Source: Sulfitobacter sp. DSM 110093
GTDB taxonomy: Bacteria > Pseudomonadota > Alphaproteobacteria > Rhodobacterales > Rhodobacteraceae
Reading direction: 5' to 3'
Length of the DNA stretch: 64,000 nt
Assembly: GCF_022788715.1 (NCBI RefSeq)
Contig: NZ_CP085167.1
Span: forward strand, 372,001 to 436,000
Under the pieces are notes generated by a model. It had not been told where the DNA came from and searched no databases. It worked only from the letters and a program-made list of their open reading frames with translations. This document shows positions 1 through 7,939 of the stretch, piece after piece. Within the stretch, counting starts at the first letter, position 1; each line of letters starts with the position of its first letter. The position numbers and the translations under genes were made by a program.

Positions 1-98
1 TGAGGCTGCGTTTTAACATATGACACCAACTAAAATAACAAGCTTTATATAGAGCATTTTGCCGCGGTTCCAAGCTTGGCCAAGCTTGGGCTGCGCAA

Positions 99-137
99 AT
101 CACTGTGATACCGTGAATTCGTGGTGCAATTGCACCA
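99..137. promoter_or_regulatory. Palindromic operator candidates upstream of the glc operon
   Basis: An 11-base palindrome (ATCAC-T-GTGAT, 99-109) and a perfect 16-base palindrome (TGGTGCAATTGCACCA, 122-137) lie 67-105 bases before glcD. The TGGT...ACCA ends recall GntR/FadR-type operators, the class that controls glycolate and lactate oxidase genes, but no regulator gene is in the window. A further tandem palindrome (CCAAGCTTGG twice, 70-89) lies upstream. The palindromes are seen directly; the role is inferred. Confidence 0.45.
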
Positions 138-203
138 AACACGCGGCAGACTGGTCAAACCCGCGCCACGATACCTATGCTGCGCGGTAGGGGGAGGATC
201 GCG

Positions 204-1655
204 ATGGACATGCCAAAACCAGATGCCGGTATCATTGCGCGCAAGGCGCGGATCGTTGCACGGCTGAGTGCGGCCTTGCCGCAGGGCGCCGTGATCGATG
301 ATGTGCATGAAACTCGCGCCTATGAATGCGACGCGCTAACCGCCTATAAATGTCCGCCCCTCGCTGTCACCTTGCCTGGCAACACCGAAGAAGTCTCAAC
401 CGTGCTGCGCATCTGCCATGAAGAGGGCGTTCCGGTCGTGCCGCGCGGGTCGGGCACATCGCTGGCGGGTGGGGCGCTACCCACGGCGGACAGCGTGGTG
501 CTGGGCGTGGCGCGCATGGCCGAAGTGCTAGAGGTTGATTATGACAACCGCCTCATGCGGGTGCAAACCGGGCGCACCAATCTCAGCGTGACCGGCGCGG
601 TTGAGGAGGATGGTTTTTTCTACGCCCCTGACCCCTCCAGCCAGCTGGCCTGCGCCATCGCGGGCAATATCGCGATGAACTCCGGCGGGGCGCACTGTCT
701 GAAATACGGGGTCACCACCAACAACCTGCTGGGCGTCACCATGGTGATGATGGATGGTGAAGTGGTCGAGATCGGCGGCGGCTATATGGATGCGAGCGGG
801 CTGGATCTTTTGGGTGTGATCTGCGGCTCTGAAGGGCAGCTTGGCGTGGTGACAGAGGCGACGCTGCGCATCCTGCCCAAGCCCGAAGGCGCGCGGCCCG
901 TGTTAATGGGCTTTGACGGCAACGCCGTCGCCGGGGCCTGCGTCAGCGACATCATCAAGGCGGGCGTCTTGCCTGTCGCGATCGAATTTATGGACCGCCC
1001 CTGTATCGAGGCGACGGAGGCTTTCGCCCATGCAGGCTACCCGATGTGCGAGGCGCTGCTGATCGTCGAGGTCGAAGGCTCCGACGCCGAGATCGACCAC
1101 CAGCTTGCGCTGATTGCCGAGATCGCCCAGCGACACAACCCGGTGGAATTGCGCGAAAGCACCAGCGCCGAGGAAAGCGCGGCGATCTGGTTGGGGCGCA
1201 AATCGGCCTTTGGCGCGATGGGGCAGATCAACGACTACATGTGCCTAGATGGCACGATCCCGGTGACGGAACTGCCCATGGTGCTGCGGCGCATCGGCGA
1301 GATGTCGGTCGAATACGGATTGAGGGTCGGTAACGTCTTTCATGCAGGTGACGGCAATATGCATCCGCTGATCTTGTTTGATGCCAATAAACCCGGTGAC
1401 CTTGAAAAATGCGAAGCCTTTGGCGCGGATATCCTGCGGCTATGCGTTGAGGCGGGCGGTTGCCTGACCGGAGAGCATGGCGTCGGCATTGAAAAGCGCG
1501 ACCTGATGCATGTGCAATATGCCGCAGCGGATCTTGAGGCGCAGCTGGCGGTAAAGGACGTGTTTGATCCGACGTGGCTGTTGAACCCGGCCAAGGTCTT
1601 TCCTTTGGATGTCACGGAAGGGCGGCGCGGCAGCGGTGCATCGGTGGCCGCGTGA
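204..1655 (+). CDS. glcD: Glycolate oxidase subunit GlcD, FAD-linked
   Basis: Predicted flavin subunit of glycolate dehydrogenase, oxidising glycolate to glyoxylate at the membrane. The 483-residue protein has an N-terminal FAD-binding-4 domain with the PRGSGTSLAGG loop near residue 80. Its C-terminal FAD-oxidase domain carries HAGDGNMHP near 380 and GEHGVG near 423. I chose the ATG at 204 over one at 177 because GGGGGAGG lies just upstream and the family begins there. It leads a four-gene operon; its stop overlaps the GTG start of glcE. Identity is strong from the three-subunit context; D-lactate dehydrogenase relatives share the fold. Confidence 0.93.
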   Translation: MDMPKPDAGIIARKARIVARLSAALPQGAVIDDVHETRAYECDALTAYKCPPLAVTLPGNTEEVSTVLRICHEEGVPVVPRGSGTSLAGGALPTADSVVLGVARMAEVLEVDYDNRLMRVQTGRTNLSVTGAVEEDGFFYAPDPSSQLACAIAGNIAMNSGGAHCLKYGVTTNNLLGVTMVMMDGEVVEIGGGYMDASGLDLLGVICGSEGQLGVVTEATLRILPKPEGARPVLMGFDGNAVAGACVSDIIKAGVLPVAIEFMDRPCIEATEAFAHAGYPMCEALLIVEVEGSDAEIDHQLALIAEIAQRHNPVELRESTSAEESAAIWLGRKSAFGAMGQINDYMCLDGTIPVTELPMVLRRIGEMSVEYGLRVGNVFHAGDGNMHPLILFDANKPGDLEKCEAFGADILRLCVEAGGCLTGEHGVGIEKRDLMHVQYAAADLEAQLAVKDVFDPTWLLNPAKVFPLDVTEGRRGSGASVAA

Positions 1656-2767
1656 CGGTAACGACTGAAGCAGAAGTGGTCGAGGCGATCCGATCCGCGC
1701 AGGCGCCCTTGTCCCTGCGGGGTGGCAATACGCGCGGCATGGCCGGGCCAGGGGCGGACCTGTCGCTTGCCGGATTGCGGGGCATCAGCCTCTATGAGCC
1801 GGGCGCGCTGACGCTGGTGGCGCAGGCGGGGACGCCAGTCTCCGAGATTGAGACGACATTGGCCGCCGAAGGGCAGCGGCTGGCCTTTGAACCGATGGAC
1901 CACCGCGCGCTTATGGGCCGCAGCGGCACGCCGACCATCGGCGGGATCTTTGCGGCCAACGTTAGCGGCCCGCGGCGGCTTGCCATCGGCGCAGCGCGAG
2001 ATTTCCTGTTGGGCGTACGCTTTGTCGATGGACAAGGGAACGTCATCAAGAATGGCGGGCGGGTGATGAAGAATGTCACCGGTTATGATCTGGTCAAGCT
2101 GATGGCCGGATCGCGTGGAACACTGGGCGCGTTGACCGAGGTTTCGTTCAAGGTACTGCCCGAACCGGAGACAAGCGCCACGCTTGCCCTTTCGGGGCTG
2201 GACGACCCCGCAGCCATTGCCGCCATGGCACAGGCGATGCGCAGCCCTTTCGAAGTCACCGCAGCCGCCCATGATCCGGCAGAGCGCCGGACGTATCTAC
2301 GATTGGAGGGGTTTGAGACCTCAGTCACCTACCGCATCGAGCGGCTGAAGGATTTGATCTCGGCAACCGGTGCCGCGCTTGAGAGTCTCGCGGCGAAACC
2401 CTCCACTACGCTCTGGCGCGACCTGCGTGATGTAGCGGCCTTTCATGGGGCGGCGGGGGATGTCTGGCGGGTGCATTGCCGCCCGACCGAGGCCCCCGCG
2501 CTGGCGGCAAAGGCCGGGGCAGAGGCGCATCTTTATGACTGGGCCGGGGGGCTGATCTGGCTGCGCATGGCCCCCGGCACGGATCTGCGTGCCCGGTTGG
2601 GCGGCTATGACGGCCATGCGACACTCTTGCGGGCCGATGACGCAGCGCAGGCACTGCCCCGGCAGGAACCCGAAGCACAAGGCGTGGCGCGCCTGACCGC
2701 AGGGCTCAGGGCTAAGTTCGACCCGCGCGGCATCTTCAACGCCGAAGCCTTGGCGCTGACCCCATGA
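1652..2767 (+). CDS. glcE: Glycolate oxidase subunit GlcE, FAD-binding
   Basis: Second flavin-binding subunit of the glycolate oxidase complex, 371 residues, essentially one FAD-binding-4 domain plus a short C-terminal part. LRGGNTRGM near residue 22 and the later GTPTIGG and MKNVTGYDLVKL segments are typical. The start is a GTG at 1652 that overlaps the glcD stop (GTGA), implying translational coupling. A longer frame from 1574 would overlap glcD by 80 bases and add non-family residues. It ends in an ATGA overlap with the next gene. Confidence 0.92.
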   Translation: MTVTTEAEVVEAIRSAQAPLSLRGGNTRGMAGPGADLSLAGLRGISLYEPGALTLVAQAGTPVSEIETTLAAEGQRLAFEPMDHRALMGRSGTPTIGGIFAANVSGPRRLAIGAARDFLLGVRFVDGQGNVIKNGGRVMKNVTGYDLVKLMAGSRGTLGALTEVSFKVLPEPETSATLALSGLDDPAAIAAMAQAMRSPFEVTAAAHDPAERRTYLRLEGFETSVTYRIERLKDLISATGAALESLAAKPSTTLWRDLRDVAAFHGAAGDVWRVHCRPTEAPALAAKAGAEAHLYDWAGGLIWLRMAPGTDLRARLGGYDGHATLLRADDAAQALPRQEPEAQGVARLTAGLRAKFDPRGIFNAEALALTP

Positions 2768-3132
2768 CATTGATGCTGGTCTTTCTCATCGTTTTTCTGA
2801 TCGGCCCGTTTCTGTTCAAAGCGCTGGTCGCCATGCCACCCTCCCTGCAGGCCATCCGTGCCTTGGGGGCCGTGGTTCTGGCCGCCTTTCTGATCGCAAT
2901 CGGCCTGCGCTACGGCCTCTTGCGATATTGGAACGACAGCCTGTGGTTGCTCGGAGCCGTGGCCCTCGCACTCTGGTCCGCTTGGATAGCGGTGATCGCG
3001 CTGGTGGTCCAAGCGCTGCGCCGCGCCGACCCGCGCCCCGCCATGCGCCGATGGAGCGGGGTTCTGGGGGCAGTGGGCACCACAGTTCCTTGGTTCGGCC
3101 TTGTCCTCGCGAACCTCATGCGCAGCACATAA
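2764..3132 (+). CDS. Small integral membrane protein within the glc operon
   Basis: A 122-residue hydrophobic protein with about four predicted membrane segments (roughly residues 2-22, 33-50, 58-82 and 100-118). A basic loop (ALRRADPRPAMRRW) precedes the last one. It starts in the stop of glcE (ATGA) and ends 13 bases before glcF, so it is co-transcribed and coupled. No catalytic or metal-binding motif is visible. From position it may anchor the GlcDEF complex or help electrons pass to quinone, but that is inference; I do not recognise a named family. Confidence 0.8.
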   Translation: MTLMLVFLIVFLIGPFLFKALVAMPPSLQAIRALGAVVLAAFLIAIGLRYGLLRYWNDSLWLLGAVALALWSAWIAVIALVVQALRRADPRPAMRRWSGVLGAVGTTVPWFGLVLANLMRST

Positions 3133-3145
3133 TTTCGGAGCATCC

Positions 3146-4474
3146 ATGCAAACCACATTCACCCCCGAACAATTGCAGGATCCTGACACGCAGCGCAGCA
3201 ACGACATTCTGCGCGCCTGTGTGCACTGCGGTTTCTGCACGGCGACTTGTCCGACTTATCAGGTTTTGGGCGATGAATTGGACAGCCCGCGTGGACGCAT
3301 CTATCTGATCAAGGACATGCTGGAAAATGACCGCGACCCGGACCCAAAGACGGTCCTGCACATCGACCGCTGCCTATCCTGCCTTGCCTGTATGACGACC
3401 TGCCCCTCGGGCGTGCATTACATGCATCTGGTCGACCACGCGCGCAGCTATATTGAGGAACGGTATAAACGGCCCCTAGGCGAACGCGCGCTGCGCTGGA
3501 TGCTGGCGCGGATATTGCCCTATCCGACACGCTTTCGATTGGCGCTTTTGGGGGCCAAGATCGGGCGGCCCTTCGCGCGGCTGATGCCCGACGCCCGGCT
3601 GCGCGCGATGTTAGAGATGGCCCCCAAGATGATCCCCCCGGTCAGCCGCAATGACGATCCGCAAAGCTTTCCGGCAAAAGGCAAACCGCTGCGGCGTGTC
3701 GCCCTGATGACCGGCTGTGCGCAAAAAGCGCTGAACACCGATATCAACGATGCCACGATCCGGCTGCTGACCCGCGCGGGTTGCGAGGTGGTGGTGGCCG
3801 AAGGCGCGGGCTGTTGCGGAGCGCTGACCCATCACATGGGTAAGACCGATGAAAGCCACGCCCATGCCGCCCGCAACATTCGCGCATGGAGCGCCGAGAT
3901 CGACGGCAAGGGGCTGGATGCCATCGTGATCAATACCTCGGGCTGCGGCACGACGGTCAAAGATTACGGCCATATGTTCCGCAATGACCCGCTGGCCGGA
4001 GATGCCGCAAAGGTCTCGACGCTGGCGAAGGATGTCACGGAATTACTGTCTGAGTTGAACCTGCCTTTTGCAGTCAGAGCTGGGCAGGGCATGATCGTTG
4101 CCTATCACGCGGCTTGTTCGCTTCAGCATGGGCAGCAAATCAAGACCGCGCCGAAAGCACTGCTTAAAAAGGCAGGCTTCACTGTGGTGGAACCGGCGGA
4201 CAGTCACCTTTGTTGTGGGTCGGCGGGCACCTATAACTTGATGCAGCCAGAGATTTCGGCCAAGCTGAAAGAGCGAAAGATCAAGACGCTAGAGGCGAAA
4301 TCCCCAGATGTCATCGCGGCGGGCAACATCGGTTGCATGATGCAGATCGGATCGGGCACCGGTGTGCCTGTGGTGCATAGTGTCGAACTGCTGGATTGGG
4401 CCTGTGGTGGGCCAAAACCACCCGCGCTCAGCCGCGACCCCGATGCGCCCGCGCAGGTGCCGCGTTTGCGTTAA
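3146..4474 (+). CDS. glcF: Glycolate oxidase iron-sulfur subunit GlcF
   Basis: Iron-sulfur subunit that passes electrons from the GlcD/GlcE flavins towards the quinone pool. The 442-residue protein has two 4Fe-4S binding sets (CxxCxxCxxxCP from Cys25 and Cys76) followed by two cysteine-rich CCG domains (CCGALTHH near 223, CCGSAG near 356). This is the standard GlcF/GlpC arrangement. The ATG at 3146 follows TTTCGGAG. It is the last gene of the operon; 49 bases separate it from an unrelated protease. Confidence 0.94.
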   Translation: MQTTFTPEQLQDPDTQRSNDILRACVHCGFCTATCPTYQVLGDELDSPRGRIYLIKDMLENDRDPDPKTVLHIDRCLSCLACMTTCPSGVHYMHLVDHARSYIEERYKRPLGERALRWMLARILPYPTRFRLALLGAKIGRPFARLMPDARLRAMLEMAPKMIPPVSRNDDPQSFPAKGKPLRRVALMTGCAQKALNTDINDATIRLLTRAGCEVVVAEGAGCCGALTHHMGKTDESHAHAARNIRAWSAEIDGKGLDAIVINTSGCGTTVKDYGHMFRNDPLAGDAAKVSTLAKDVTELLSELNLPFAVRAGQGMIVAYHAACSLQHGQQIKTAPKALLKKAGFTVVEPADSHLCCGSAGTYNLMQPEISAKLKERKIKTLEAKSPDVIAAGNIGCMMQIGSGTGVPVVHSVELLDWACGGPKPPALSRDPDAPAQVPRLR

Positions 4475-4523
4475 GCCTACGCCGTATTTTCGCCGCAACT
4501 CCCCTATATCCGCCAAAGTGAAC

Positions 4524-5354
4524 ATGAGTTTGAGGTACATTTTGCGACAATTGTTGGCGGCTATTATCGGCGTCTTTACCTTGGCCACTATGGCAGTGGC
4601 GCAGGACAGCGCGCTCAAAGCGCTCGACAATGGTGTCGATGCCGCCGCTTGGGAGGCCGTTGGCCGTTTGGACATCGGCGGCACCGGATTTTGCACGGGC
4701 ACATTGATTGCGCCGCGTCTGGTGTTGACCGCCGCGCATTGCCTGTTTGACCGCGAAACCAAGGCCCGGATCGACCATGGCGAGGTGCAGTTCCTTGCCG
4801 GTTGGCGCAATGGCCGCGCCGGGGCCTACCGCGATATCCGCCGCGCCGTGGTGCATCCCGACTACGTCTATGATGGTGAGGTCTCCTCGGGCCGGGTGCG
4901 CAACGATCTAGCGCTTTTGGAACTGTCGCGCCCCATCCGCAACACGACGATCCGCCCCTTCGGTACTGCCGCGCGCCCACGTCCCGGCGACAGTGTGGGC
5001 GTGGTCAGCTATGCCCGCGACCGGGCCGAAGCGCCTTCACTCCAAGAGGTTTGCAAGGTTCTGGCCCAGCAAGAAGGGGTTCTTGTCACCTCATGTTCAG
5101 TCGATTTCGGCTCTAGCGGGGCGCCAATCTTTAGCATTGTCGCGGGTGAGGCACACATTGTCTCGGTCGTGTCGGCCAAGGCCGAAGTCAAGGGCGCGCA
5201 GGTGTCACTTGGCACGGCGCTTGGTGCCCCATTGGCATTGTTGCAGGCGGAACTGGTGGCGGGCAAAGGTGTGTTTCTGGATTCCAACCCCGCAGGCAAA
5301 CGCATCCGGGTCGGCGAAGAGCGCGAGACAGGGGCGAAATTTATCCGCCCGTAA
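4524..5354 (+). CDS. Secreted trypsin-like serine protease
   Basis: A 276-residue S1-family (chymotrypsin fold) protease with an N-terminal signal peptide ending near AVAQ (residue 27). The catalytic triad is readable: His72 in TAAHC, Asp128 in NDLALLEL and Ser198 in FGSSGAP. The canonical GDSGGP is changed to GSSGAP, so the residue before the nucleophile is Ser and oxyanion-loop chemistry may differ. Four cysteines could pair in the periplasm. The ATG at 4524 gives a clean signal peptide; a GTG at 4518 is possible. Substrate unknown; it appears monocistronic. Confidence 0.85.
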   Translation: MSLRYILRQLLAAIIGVFTLATMAVAQDSALKALDNGVDAAAWEAVGRLDIGGTGFCTGTLIAPRLVLTAAHCLFDRETKARIDHGEVQFLAGWRNGRAGAYRDIRRAVVHPDYVYDGEVSSGRVRNDLALLELSRPIRNTTIRPFGTAARPRPGDSVGVVSYARDRAEAPSLQEVCKVLAQQEGVLVTSCSVDFGSSGAPIFSIVAGEAHIVSVVSAKAEVKGAQVSLGTALGAPLALLQAELVAGKGVFLDSNPAGKRIRVGEERETGAKFIRP

Positions 5355-5370
5355 ATCTGCGCCCCCAAGA

Positions 5371-5399
5371 CTTGAAACCGCGCGAAATTCTTCCCACAT
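5371..5399 (+). promoter_or_regulatory. Putative sigma-32 (RpoH) heat-shock promoter for hsp20
   Basis: CTTGAAA at 5371-5377 and CCCACAT at 5393-5399, separated by 15 bases, closely match the RpoH consensus CTTGAAA-N(13-15)-CCCATnT. The predicted start near 5406 leaves a leader of about 100 nucleotides before hsp20. A second CTTGAAA at 5435 lacks a convincing -10 element. Confidence 0.65.
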
Positions 5400-5442
5400 G
5401 AGCTTTGCCGAGGTGCCTCTATAGGGCTTCGGCGCTTGAAAA

Positions 5443-5504
5443 ATCGGGTCTGTCCAATGGTGGAAGGCCCGATATGTCAATCGCTCAATGATGAGGATGA
5501 ACAC
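5443..5504 (+). promoter_or_regulatory. ROSE-like RNA thermometer in the hsp20 leader
   Basis: Two stem-loops precede the start codon. The first pairs 5443-5451 with 5465-5473 (nine pairs, one G-U). The second pairs TCGCTCA (5481-5487) with TGAGGA (5492-5497) around a four-base loop, leaving G5483 bulged. This sequesters the Shine-Dalgarno AGGA (5494-5497) opposite UCGCU, the hallmark U(U/C)GCU:AGGA pairing of ROSE thermometers that control small heat-shock genes. The pairing is read by hand; temperature response is inferred from the family. Confidence 0.6.
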
Positions 5505-5975
5505 ATGCGTAGCTTTGATTTCGCACCCCTTTACCGCTCCAGCGTTGGTTTCGACCAGATCGCCAATATGATGGACCGGGTTCTGACAAATGATGGGGCC
5601 ACCCCCAGCTATCCCCCGTACAATATCGAAAAGCTCGATAACGATGCCTACCGCATCTCCATCGCCGTCGCCGGTTTCTCTGACAGCGACCTGAGCGTCG
5701 AAGTGCGTGAGAAGGCGCTGATCGTCTCGGCCCGCAAGGCGGATGAGGATGAAGCCAAGTCCTACCTGCACCGTGGCATCGCCACCCGCGCCTTTGAGCG
5801 CCGCTTTCATCTGGCAGACCATGTTCAGGTGACCGGTGCGGCCCATGCCAATGGCATGCTGCATATCGAGCTTGAGCGTCAGGTTCCAGAAGCCCTGAAA
5901 CCGCGCCAAATTGCGATCTCTTCCGAGGTGAAGGCGATCGACAAGGACGTGGTTGACGCCAAATCCGTGAACTGA
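5505..5975 (+). CDS. Small heat-shock protein, Hsp20/IbpA family
   Basis: A 156-residue alpha-crystallin-domain chaperone that holds unfolded proteins in the cytoplasm during heat stress. The domain spans about residues 35-140: PPYNIE at its start, VAGFSDSDLSVEV in the middle, and the conserved A-x-x-x-N-G-x-L element (AAHANGML) near 115. The ATG at 5505 follows AGGA with 7-base spacing; an upstream in-frame TTG at 5436 would bury the thermometer in coding sequence and is rejected. Promoter and leader suggest transcriptional and RNA-based heat induction. A strong terminator follows, so it is monocistronic. Confidence 0.93.
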   Translation: MRSFDFAPLYRSSVGFDQIANMMDRVLTNDGATPSYPPYNIEKLDNDAYRISIAVAGFSDSDLSVEVREKALIVSARKADEDEAKSYLHRGIATRAFERRFHLADHVQVTGAAHANGMLHIELERQVPEALKPRQIAISSEVKAIDKDVVDAKSVN

Positions 5976-6002
5976 GCCCAGCCCTGTGCTGAAGCTTGTG
6001 AG

Positions 6003-6027
6003 GGCCCGCTATCAAGCGGGCCTTTTT
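6003..6027 (+). terminator. Rho-independent terminator after hsp20
   Basis: GGCCCGC (6003-6009) pairs with GCGGGCC (6016-6022) around a six-base loop, followed directly by five T residues. Confidence 0.9.
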
Positions 6028-6221
6028 CGTTGGGTGGTGGGCAACTGCGGGCATGGCTTTGGGAGGATATCTGCCGGTGAGGGAGTCGAAAACGGCGTGT
6101 TTTTGCTGCGCAGCGGTGGGCGCGAAACCAAGCGTCAGCAACCGGGTTGAGGGGGGGGACCGGGCAGGCGTGCTCGGGCAACTGCGTGCAAAAATCCGCA
6201 CGCGCAATGAAAGGAAGACCC

Positions 6222-6710
6222 ATGACAACCTATGCAAATTCCCTACGCAAACTGACTCTGACCACAGCTGTGGCAGCATTGATGGCCGCGCCAGTCGCCG
6301 CACAGTCGCTGGATGCGGGAGTGGGCTCTGACGTGAGTGCCGATGTGGCAGGCACCGAAGTCGACGCGAATGTCGCGGCTGAAGTCGAAGGCAACCTGCC
6401 CGCAGACCAGGCCGCCACTGGCGCCACAGACGTGGACACCGCGCTTGATGGCAGCTCTATCGCTGTGGCCTCAGATGACACTGTAATCGGCACGATCTCG
6501 AACGTTGAACCGCAGCCCGATGGTTCCGTGCGCTATTCCATTGATCTGTCCAGCGATCTGGACGTCGATAGTGACCGTGCAGTGGTGCAGATCGATCAGG
6601 TTGTTGACGCCGACGGCCAGCTCGCTATCGGCATGACAGGCGAAGAATTTGCGGCAGCCTTGACCCAGCAGATGAATGCGGGCGGCGCGGCACAGACCCA
6701 GACCAACTAA
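6222..6710 (+). CDS. Small secreted acidic protein of unknown function
   Basis: A 162-residue protein with a clear signal peptide (hydrophobic TTAVAALMAAPVAA, cleavage likely after AQS near residue 27). The mature part is strongly acidic and Ala/Val/Asp-rich: an N-terminal low-complexity stretch of alternating DAGVGSDVSAD type, then a 70-residue segment with TISNVEPQPDGSVRYSIDLS, resembling a PRC-barrel or small beta fold. No cysteine is present. The ATG at 6222 has AAGGAAG upstream. A terminator follows, so it is a single-gene unit. I do not recognise a named family; a periplasmic location is inferred from the signal. Confidence 0.75.
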   Translation: MTTYANSLRKLTLTTAVAALMAAPVAAQSLDAGVGSDVSADVAGTEVDANVAAEVEGNLPADQAATGATDVDTALDGSSIAVASDDTVIGTISNVEPQPDGSVRYSIDLSSDLDVDSDRAVVQIDQVVDADGQLAIGMTGEEFAAALTQQMNAGGAAQTQTN

Positions 6711-6752
6711 GTTAGGTCATTCCGATAGGGCGACCTCTCCCGCGCCCGGAAG

Positions 6753-6783
6753 CCGGCAGCATGAAAGTGCTGTCGGTTTTTTT
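6753..6783 (+). terminator. Rho-independent terminator
   Basis: CCGGCAGCA (6753-6761) pairs with TGCTGTCGG (6768-6776) with one G-U pair, followed by a run of seven T residues. Confidence 0.88.
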
Positions 6784-6849
6784 GTTGCCGCCCTTCGGTC
6801 GAGAGTTCTGTCAGCTTGCCAAGATGCCCTAAGAGGGCTAAGGCGGTTG

Positions 6850-6864
6850 AGTTATGATATAACA
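6850..6864. promoter_or_regulatory. Zur box upstream of zinT
   Basis: AGTTATGATATAACA matches the zinc-uptake-regulator consensus TGTTATAnTATAACA at 12 of 14 defined positions. It sits 40 bases before a gene for a zinc-binding protein. The sequence match is direct; repression by Zur under zinc sufficiency is inferred from the family and target. Confidence 0.75.
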
Positions 6865-6903
6865 TATCAGTATCGCCATTCGGCATAACTACGGAGCTCG
6901 ACA

Positions 6904-7608
<705 letters not shown>

Positions 7609-7623
7609 AGGCGGCCCATCAGC

Positions 7624-7881
7624 ATGTCTGGCAGAAAGCGAAACCTGCGCAGCGGGCTGAAGCACAGGCGGCGGCAGGGGGATCCAATGGCGGCATATGA
7701 TCGCCTGCCACCGGCTCTGCGGGCTTGGCTTGCGCAAGCGGCATTGCCGTGGTCGCCACAATCCGCGCATCGGATTTGGTGTCGGGCGTTGCAGCGCTGC
7801 GAAGGGGATGTGGCTGAGGCCGCGCATCACCTGAGCCGCGCAGAAGGTTGGATGCTGGCGCAGGACCGCCCGGAGCGTTGA
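7624..7881 (+). CDS. DUF6525 family small protein
   Basis: An 85-residue basic protein beginning SGRKRNLRSGLKHRRR, followed by a compact helical part (YDRLPPALRAWLAQAALPWSP, then ARALQRCEGDVAEAAHHL). The pattern fits DUF6525, a short family of Rhodobacterales genomes with no known role. No membrane segment or signal is present. The basic N-terminus suggests nucleic-acid contact, which is inference. It lies 15 bases after zinT, so it may share that transcript, and ends at a terminator shared with gabD. Confidence 0.75.
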   Translation: MSGRKRNLRSGLKHRRRQGDPMAAYDRLPPALRAWLAQAALPWSPQSAHRIWCRALQRCEGDVAEAAHHLSRAEGWMLAQDRPER

Positions 7882-7891
7882 GGCAAAACAC

Positions 7892-7920
7892 AACGGGGCG
7901 CGCCTTAGGCACGCCCCGTT
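7892..7920. terminator. Bidirectional terminator between DUF6525 gene and gabD
   Basis: AACGGGGCG (7892-7900) pairs with CGCCCCGTT (7912-7920). A-rich sequence on the left and T-rich on the right serve the convergent genes on both strands. Confidence 0.85.
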
Positions 7921-7939
7921 TCATTCCTCCGGTCGGTTC

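Noticed and set aside
1574..1651. Upstream ATG extension of glcE
   Set aside because: It would overlap glcD by 80 bases and add residues unlike the family; the GTG at 1652 is coupled to the glcD stop.
5435..5460. Second heat-shock-like CTTGAAA upstream of hsp20
   Set aside because: The -10 region after it is poor, and a start there would remove the first leader hairpin.
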